Source: Nitrobacteraceae bacterium AZCC 1564 (GTDB taxonomy: Bacteria; Pseudomonadota; Alphaproteobacteria; Rhizobiales; Xanthobacteraceae). Taken from it: a stretch of 64,000 nt of DNA. The position numbers and the translations under genes are program-made. The notes beneath the pieces were generated by a model. It made no database searches and had not been told where the DNA came from. It saw nothing but the letters and a program-made list of their open reading frames with translations. Below, one piece after another: positions 60,415 to 64,000 of the stretch. The stretch's first letter is position 1. Each line of letters begins with the position of its first letter. Location of the stretch: contig JBAGRR010000001.1 of the NCBI GenBank assembly GCA_036924835.1, forward strand, positions 4,479,001 to 4,543,000. The letters are read 5' to 3'.

Positions 60415-61272
60415 TTAGCGGGGGCCGGTGATCCGTTCCGCGAGTTGCCGCACGAGTGTTGTCATCCGGCCTGATGGCGAACTCAACGCGTCCATGATCG
60501 TGAAGTGGTTCGCGCCTGGAATTTCCTCATAGACGACGGGCAGACCATGCCGTGCGCGATGCGCGGCAAAGTCCGCGGACTGCTTGCGCAGCAGCGGCAG
60601 TTCGCTGCTTCCAGCGATGATGGCGACAGGCTTGTCCGCGCCGCCCGGCTGTTTAATGGGCGAGTTGCGGTCGGCCATGGCTTTGTCGAGGCGAAGCTTC
60701 TCGTTGAGATACGTGTACTGGATCGGCTCCAGGTCGTAGATGCCGCTGATCAGAAGCCCCGCCTTGATCCGCGGATGCCCCAGCATCATGGACGACAGAT
60801 GTCCGCCGGCTGACCAGCCCGAGACGATGATGCGGTCGGGATCGCCGCCGAGTGCAGCTAATTCGGTGGCGAGGAAATCGATGCTGGTGCGAACCTGACT
60901 GACAATCTCGTCAAGCGTCGCATCGGGCGCGAGCGTATAGCCCACGAAGGCGACGTTGATGCCGTGCGCCATCGGGCCTGCCGCGCAGAAGGTGAAGGTC
61001 TCTTTCGCACGCGCCTGCCAATAGCCGCCATGGATGAAGACCAGCGTGGGGCCTTTGACGCCCGCGTTCAGAAAGTCGATGCGATTGCGCTCGCGAGGAC
61101 CGTAGCGAAGATCGAGATGCTGTGAATAGCGCGCTCGCATGTCGGCCGAGAGCCGCTCCCATCCGGAGAGAATAGCTGGCGAGTCCGCCACCGCATTGCT
61201 GTTGTTGAAACCGGCGTCGCGATCGTCCTGGGACAGGGAGCGCCAGTCCGGCGCGTCAATGGGCGCATTCAT
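60415..61272 (-). CDS. Alpha/beta hydrolase (kynurenine formamidase/BD-FAE-like)
   Basis: 285 residues from the ATG at 61272; a TTG start at 61335 would add 21 poorly conserved residues next to a repeat. Oxyanion motif FIHGGYWQ near residue 85, nucleophile GWSAGGHLSS near residue 152, acid and His near the end (EIPGANHFTIMDAL). This HGG-W plus GxSAGG form is seen in arylformamidases and small esterases. It converges on the M20D gene across 30 nt. The role may be amide or ester hydrolysis in the same pathway. Confidence 0.87.
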   Translation of the reverse strand: MNAPIDAPDWRSLSQDDRDAGFNNSNAVADSPAILSGWERLSADMRARYSQHLDLRYGPRERNRIDFLNAGVKGPTLVFIHGGYWQARAKETFTFCAAGPMAHGINVAFVGYTLAPDATLDEIVSQVRTSIDFLATELAALGGDPDRIIVSGWSAGGHLSSMMLGHPRIKAGLLISGIYDLEPIQYTYLNEKLRLDKAMADRNSPIKQPGGADKPVAIIAGSSELPLLRKQSADFAAHRARHGLPVVYEEIPGANHFTIMDALSSPSGRMTTLVRQLAERITGPR

Positions 61273-61335
61273 AAGATCAATCCGAGCAAGCGTGTGATGT
61301 GGTCGGATGATTGCAGTTACTGCGCGCTGCCGCAA

Positions 61336-61411
61336 CTAGTGTCCCGATTCCGAAGTTCGCACAGGCTTGCGGCTTGCTCGGATGCGAACTTCGGAATCAA
61401 AGGGACACTAG
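61336..61411. repeat. Long hairpin element E12
   Basis: Outer arms CTAGTGTCCC (61336-61345) and GGGACACTAG (61402-61411), inner 15-bp arms GATTCCGAAGTTCGC (61346-61360) and 61384-61398, AAA bulge on the right, loop 23 nt. Pairs with E13 across a 13-nt spacer. Confidence 0.93.
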
Positions 61412-61424
61412 CAAGCTTATGATT

Positions 61425-61502
61425 CTAGTGCCGCTTTTGGATTTGAAGTTCTTCATCGAGCTTGCGGCTTCACCCGGAAGAACTTCAAATCCGCGGCACT
61501 AG
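61425..61502. repeat. Long hairpin element E13
   Basis: Outer arms CTAGTGCCGC (61425-61434) and GCGGCACTAG (61493-61502), TTTT bulge on the left, inner 16-bp arms GGATTTGAAGTTCTTC (61439-61454) and 61477-61492, loop 22 nt. Its last CTAG is also the first CTAG of E14. Confidence 0.92.
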
Positions 61503-61573
61503 TGTGGTGGTTCAGAAGTTCGCCCGTTTTTTCCTGCGAGTCCTTCCAGCGAACTTCTGAACCACCACACTAG
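61499..61573. repeat. Long hairpin element E14, uninterrupted 25-bp arms
   Basis: Perfect 25-bp arms at 61499-61523 and 61549-61573 with no bulge, ends CTAGTGTGGTGG and CCACCACACTAG, loop 25 nt. It shares one CTAG with E13. A degenerate right half of another copy (GACTTTGGATTC...GGGGACACTAG) follows at about 61599-61622. Confidence 0.92.
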
Positions 61574-61631
61574 AACGGCACGCGCTGCCCGATGGGGCGG
61601 ACTTTGGATTCGGGGACACTAGCGGGAGTAG

Positions 61632-62876
61632 TTACTCGCGCAGCGCAGGAATCACGAGAAACGGGATCATGCCCAGGATCACGCTGACCAACGCGAATGC
61701 CAGCAGGGCATCGTAACTGCCGGTAAAATCGTGTATCAGGCCACCACTCCATGAGCCGAGCGCCGAACCCAGCCCACTGCCGATTGAAATCGTGCCGAAA
61801 ATGGTGCCGACGCGCTTGCCACGAAAGATCTTCATCGCGGTTGCGCTGATCAACGGACCGCGCGAGCCGAGCATGCTGCCGAAGCAGACGACGAAGCCTG
61901 TCAGTAGCCAGATGTTCGGATGTCGCTGCAGCAGCCAGAGCATCCCGATGCCGATGATCGATATGGCGTAGCTCAGCAACACCGAGCGTCGCCGGCCGAT
62001 CACGCCGTCGAGCCAGGTGACGGAGAGCATGCCAAAAAGGAGGACAACGCCGCTGAAACCCCACGCCGTGGCCGCCTGAAGAGGTTCGAAACCGGAATCC
62101 ACCAGATAGGCGACGACCTGCGCGGAAATGGCGAACATGCCAATGGCCGTAAAGAAGAAGGTCGAGAACAGCGCCCAGAAGGCATGGTGGCGCATGGCGC
62201 TGAGCAATGTCCAGCCTTCGTCGATCAGGTCTTCGGCTACGGTCTTGGCGAGGGTCGGCGATCCGGCCGAGAACAGTTTCCAGGGCAACAGCAGCAATGG
62301 CACCAGCAAGAACAATGTCGTGCCGCCGAAGACTTCATAAACTTCCCGCCAGCCCAGCTTGTCGATCAGCACTTGTGACAGCGGCAACAGGATCAGCACG
62401 CCGGCACCCATGGCTGAATAGACCACGGCCATCGCGGTGGAGAGTTTGGGGCCGAACCAGCGCCCGAGCATGATCGAATTCGGCACATTGCCCAGGCAGG
62501 CCGCGCCCAGTCCGGCACAAAGCCCGAGGCTCACCTGAAACTGCCAGAGCTTTTGCGAATAAGCCGCGGCGAGAAAAGCGCCGCCAAACAAGAAAAGACC
62601 GAGTGAATAGACCGTCCGGGGGCCTGAGTGATCGAACAGCCGGCCGACGAACGGGGCAGCAAGCCCGGTAGTCAGGGCGGCGAAAGAATAGATCGAAATA
62701 ACCTGAGCGCGGTCCCAACCGAAACCCTGCGTGATCGGCAGCAGAAACACCGTGAAGGTTTCATTCAGCCCGCGCCCGAGCATCGAGAGCATGAAACAAA
62801 GGGCGAGGACGTAGAGCGCAGTGGTGGCGTGCTTTTTTGCGAAGCTCGTCGGAGAAGTCTGATCCATGGAGATCAT
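61632..62876 (-). CDS. Major facilitator superfamily transporter
   Basis: About 414 residues from the ATG at 62876; a TTG three codons earlier and an ATG three codons later are also in frame. Twelve hydrophobic segments, with the MFS loop between helices 2 and 3 appearing as FVGRLFDHSGPRTVYSLG and a second-half loop SVTWLDGVIGRRRSVLLSY. The N-terminal segment LGRGLNETFTVFLLPITQGFGW resembles oxalate:formate-antiporter-like (OFA/monocarboxylate) MFS members. It may carry a carboxylate linked to the neighbouring tartrate-dehydrogenase-like gene. Confidence 0.9.
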   Translation of the reverse strand: MISMDQTSPTSFAKKHATTALYVLALCFMLSMLGRGLNETFTVFLLPITQGFGWDRAQVISIYSFAALTTGLAAPFVGRLFDHSGPRTVYSLGLFLFGGAFLAAAYSQKLWQFQVSLGLCAGLGAACLGNVPNSIMLGRWFGPKLSTAMAVVYSAMGAGVLILLPLSQVLIDKLGWREVYEVFGGTTLFLLVPLLLLPWKLFSAGSPTLAKTVAEDLIDEGWTLLSAMRHHAFWALFSTFFFTAIGMFAISAQVVAYLVDSGFEPLQAATAWGFSGVVLLFGMLSVTWLDGVIGRRRSVLLSYAISIIGIGMLWLLQRHPNIWLLTGFVVCFGSMLGSRGPLISATAMKIFRGKRVGTIFGTISIGSGLGSALGSWSGGLIHDFTGSYDALLAFALVSVILGMIPFLVIPALRE

Positions 62877-62963
62877 GAACCCCAATTCCGATGCAAAGAG
62901 CAGGTGCAGTTTGCGAATGAGCCTATGCAGTCAGGTGGGGGCGTCCCTGAGGAGTTGCGCGTA

Positions 62964-63665
62964 TCAGAGATGCTTCATGCCGAACTGCTCCAGCAGGGGC
63001 AGGAGTTCGTCGCGGGCCCGCCGCCTATGGAGCTGGGCATGGTTGCATGCCAGCGCCGCGTCGCCGCTCTTGATGGCCGCGACGATCGACTGATGTTCCT
63101 TGATGGATTTGGTCGGCTTGGCGCGCAGGCGCAGGGTCATCATGCGGGCGCGGTGCGATTGGTCCATGATGGTGTGGACGAGGCGGGCGAGGCGTGCATT
63201 GCCGCTGCGGTCAATCAGCAAGCGATGAAACCGGTCATCCGCTCGCGCCCAGACATCGAGTTCCTCACGCTGCAAGGCTGTCTTCATCTCGGCGTTGATG
63301 CCCTCGAGTTCGGCCACGATCGGACGCCGCATTTGCGTGTCCATCGAGGCGATCAGCTCGGCGGCCATTCCTTCAAGCGCGATAATGACGTCGTATACCT
63401 CGCGCATGTCGTCCGGCGACAGCGCCAGGACGACCACCCCGCGTTTGGGAAGAATGCGGACCAATCCTTCTTCCTGCAGCCGGATCAGCGCCTCATGAAC
63501 CGGTGTCCGGCTCATGCCGAGCCGAAGCGCGATTTCCTGTTCTGATCCCTGATAGCCGGGGGCGAAGACATTGTCGCGAATGGCGTCCTTCATCGCCCGA
63601 TAGGCATCGGAAACGAGCGAAGGAGCCTTTGGGGAGGGCGAATCCGGCGATTTCAAAAGACTCAT
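62964..63665 (-). CDS. GntR-family transcriptional regulator (FCD subgroup)
   Basis: 233 residues; AGGAG precedes the ATG. Winged helix over residues 18-85 (SDAYRAMKDAIRDNVFAPGYQGSEQEIALRLGMSRTPVHEALIRLQEEGLVRILPKRGVVV) and an FCD helical domain with DDRFHRLLIDRSGNARL near residue 145 and a final CNHAQLHRRRARDEL. It is divergent from the tartrate-dehydrogenase-like gene at 63847 and probably controls it; dyads at 63721-63757 lie in the gap. Confidence 0.92.
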   Translation of the reverse strand: MSLLKSPDSPSPKAPSLVSDAYRAMKDAIRDNVFAPGYQGSEQEIALRLGMSRTPVHEALIRLQEEGLVRILPKRGVVVLALSPDDMREVYDVIIALEGMAAELIASMDTQMRRPIVAELEGINAEMKTALQREELDVWARADDRFHRLLIDRSGNARLARLVHTIMDQSHRARMMTLRLRAKPTKSIKEHQSIVAAIKSGDAALACNHAQLHRRRARDELLPLLEQFGMKHL

Positions 63666-63720
63666 GCCTCACTCCTACCCGAATGCCGCCAAAGCGCAAA
63701 TTGCCGCGCAAGCGTTCAGA

Positions 63721-63757
63721 TGATCTTGACATCCGTGTATGCTTCCATGGAAGATCA
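63721..63757. promoter_or_regulatory. Nested dyads in the GntR/dehydrogenase divergent region
   Basis: TGATCTT (63721-63727) pairs with AAGATCA (63751-63757), and CTTCCATGGAAG (63742-63753) is a perfect 12-bp palindrome overlapping the right arm. A TTGACA hexamer sits at 63726-63731. These are candidate operator and promoter elements for the divergent pair. Confidence 0.4.
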
Positions 63758-63846
63758 AATGCATCAAGCTGCTGAAGGCCGGATCGGCGCGGGCCGGTCT
63801 CGCCTCTTGCGGCGCTCCATGCTTTCGACTGATCGGACGGTTTAAC

Positions 63847-64000
63847 GTGAAAACCTATCGAATTGCTGCCATTCCCGGAGATGGTATTGGCTCAGAAGTC
63901 ATCTCCGCGGGTGTGGAAGCGCTGACCGCCTGCGCCAAGCGTGATGGCGGATTTGCCTTCACCTTCGACCATTTCGATTGGGGATCGGAACGCTACAAGA
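63847..64000 (+). CDS. Isocitrate/isopropylmalate dehydrogenase family protein, tartrate dehydrogenase-like, N-terminal part
   Basis: Fifty-one codons from a GTG at 63847 to the window end without a stop. The start YRIAAIPGDGIGSEVISAGVE has the family GDGIG phosphate-loop motif, and FDWGSERY a little later fits the tartrate/malate dehydrogenase (TtuC/DmlA) branch better than LeuB. The enzyme would oxidatively decarboxylate or oxidize a hydroxy-dicarboxylate with NAD. It is divergent from the GntR regulator. Only the N-terminus is visible, so the branch is provisional. Confidence 0.8.
   Translation, partial: MKTYRIAAIPGDGIGSEVISAGVEALTACAKRDGGFAFTFDHFDWGSERYK

Overview
The window looks like chromosomal DNA of an alphaproteobacterium of the Bradyrhizobium/Afipia/Rhodopseudomonas group (Nitrobacteraceae). 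This is inferred from moderately high G+C coding sequence, many ABC uptake systems with diverse catabolic enzymes, a GCTCTAG...GCGTTTTC / GAAAACGCTCTAG intergenic repeat of a kind I remember from rhizobial genomes, and protein families typical of that group. I see no rRNA, tRNA, CRISPR array, transposase or phage gene.

Layout. (1) 1-13104: an exopolysaccharide locus of the Wzx/Wzy type. On the minus strand are an outer-membrane export protein, a beta-barrel protein, a fused polysaccharide co-polymerase/tyrosine kinase, a Wzy-like polymerase, a family-4 glycosyltransferase, two acyltransferase-3 proteins and the first 67 codons of a flippase cut by the window edge. A PPP-type phosphatase lies at 9753-10487. 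The initiating sugar transferase and an FkbM methyltransferase are on the plus strand. (2) 13170-15080: a formamidase-like amidohydrolase and a Sel1-repeat protein. (3) 15353-24765: a SsuABC/TauABC-like transporter in one operon with an enoyl-CoA hydratase and an ADP-forming acyl-CoA synthetase, then a GntR regulator, a thiamine-diphosphate enzyme and a second, paralogous binding protein. (4) 24912-28152: a cation-efflux protein and a chemoreceptor. (5) 28327-50462: a large catabolic region with a beta-hydroxyacid dehydrogenase, a BKACE enzyme, VOC protein, flavin monooxygenase plus reductase, TetR, a Gfo/Idh oxidoreductase, a PuuE-like deacetylase, an LLM monooxygenase, LysR, a three-subunit molybdenum hydroxylase, a complete Liv-type ABC transporter, a cyclase-family hydrolase, a histidinol-dehydrogenase-like enzyme, an SDR and a DMT exporter. 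(6) 50725-60384: an Opp/Dpp-type peptide transporter with two M20 hydrolases and an M81 (MlrC-like) peptidase. (7) 60415-64000: an alpha/beta hydrolase, an MFS transporter, a GntR regulator and the start of a tartrate/isopropylmalate-dehydrogenase-like gene.

How the parts fit. The catabolic operons at 30463, 37820 and 46511 each have a palindrome of the form TTATC-N4-GATAA (one half-site mismatch at 37721) just upstream. One repressor, most simply the TetR protein at 32783-33484, may therefore control import, molybdenum hydroxylation, flavin-dependent hydroxylation and amide-ring hydrolysis of one aromatic or N-heterocyclic substrate. The first binding-protein operon (15353) carries a FadR-type operator that would suit the GntR protein at 21220.

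The most unusual structure is a family of long intergenic hairpins: 14 copies in six clusters (10495, 20934, 30119, 46295, 52564, 61336). Most have CTAGTG...CACTAG ends and are arranged as pairs across a 12-15 nt spacer, with unpaired A-rich and T-rich bulges facing the spacer. They supply stop codons for two genes, lie directly upstream of start codons of two others, and appear inserted inside another repeat.
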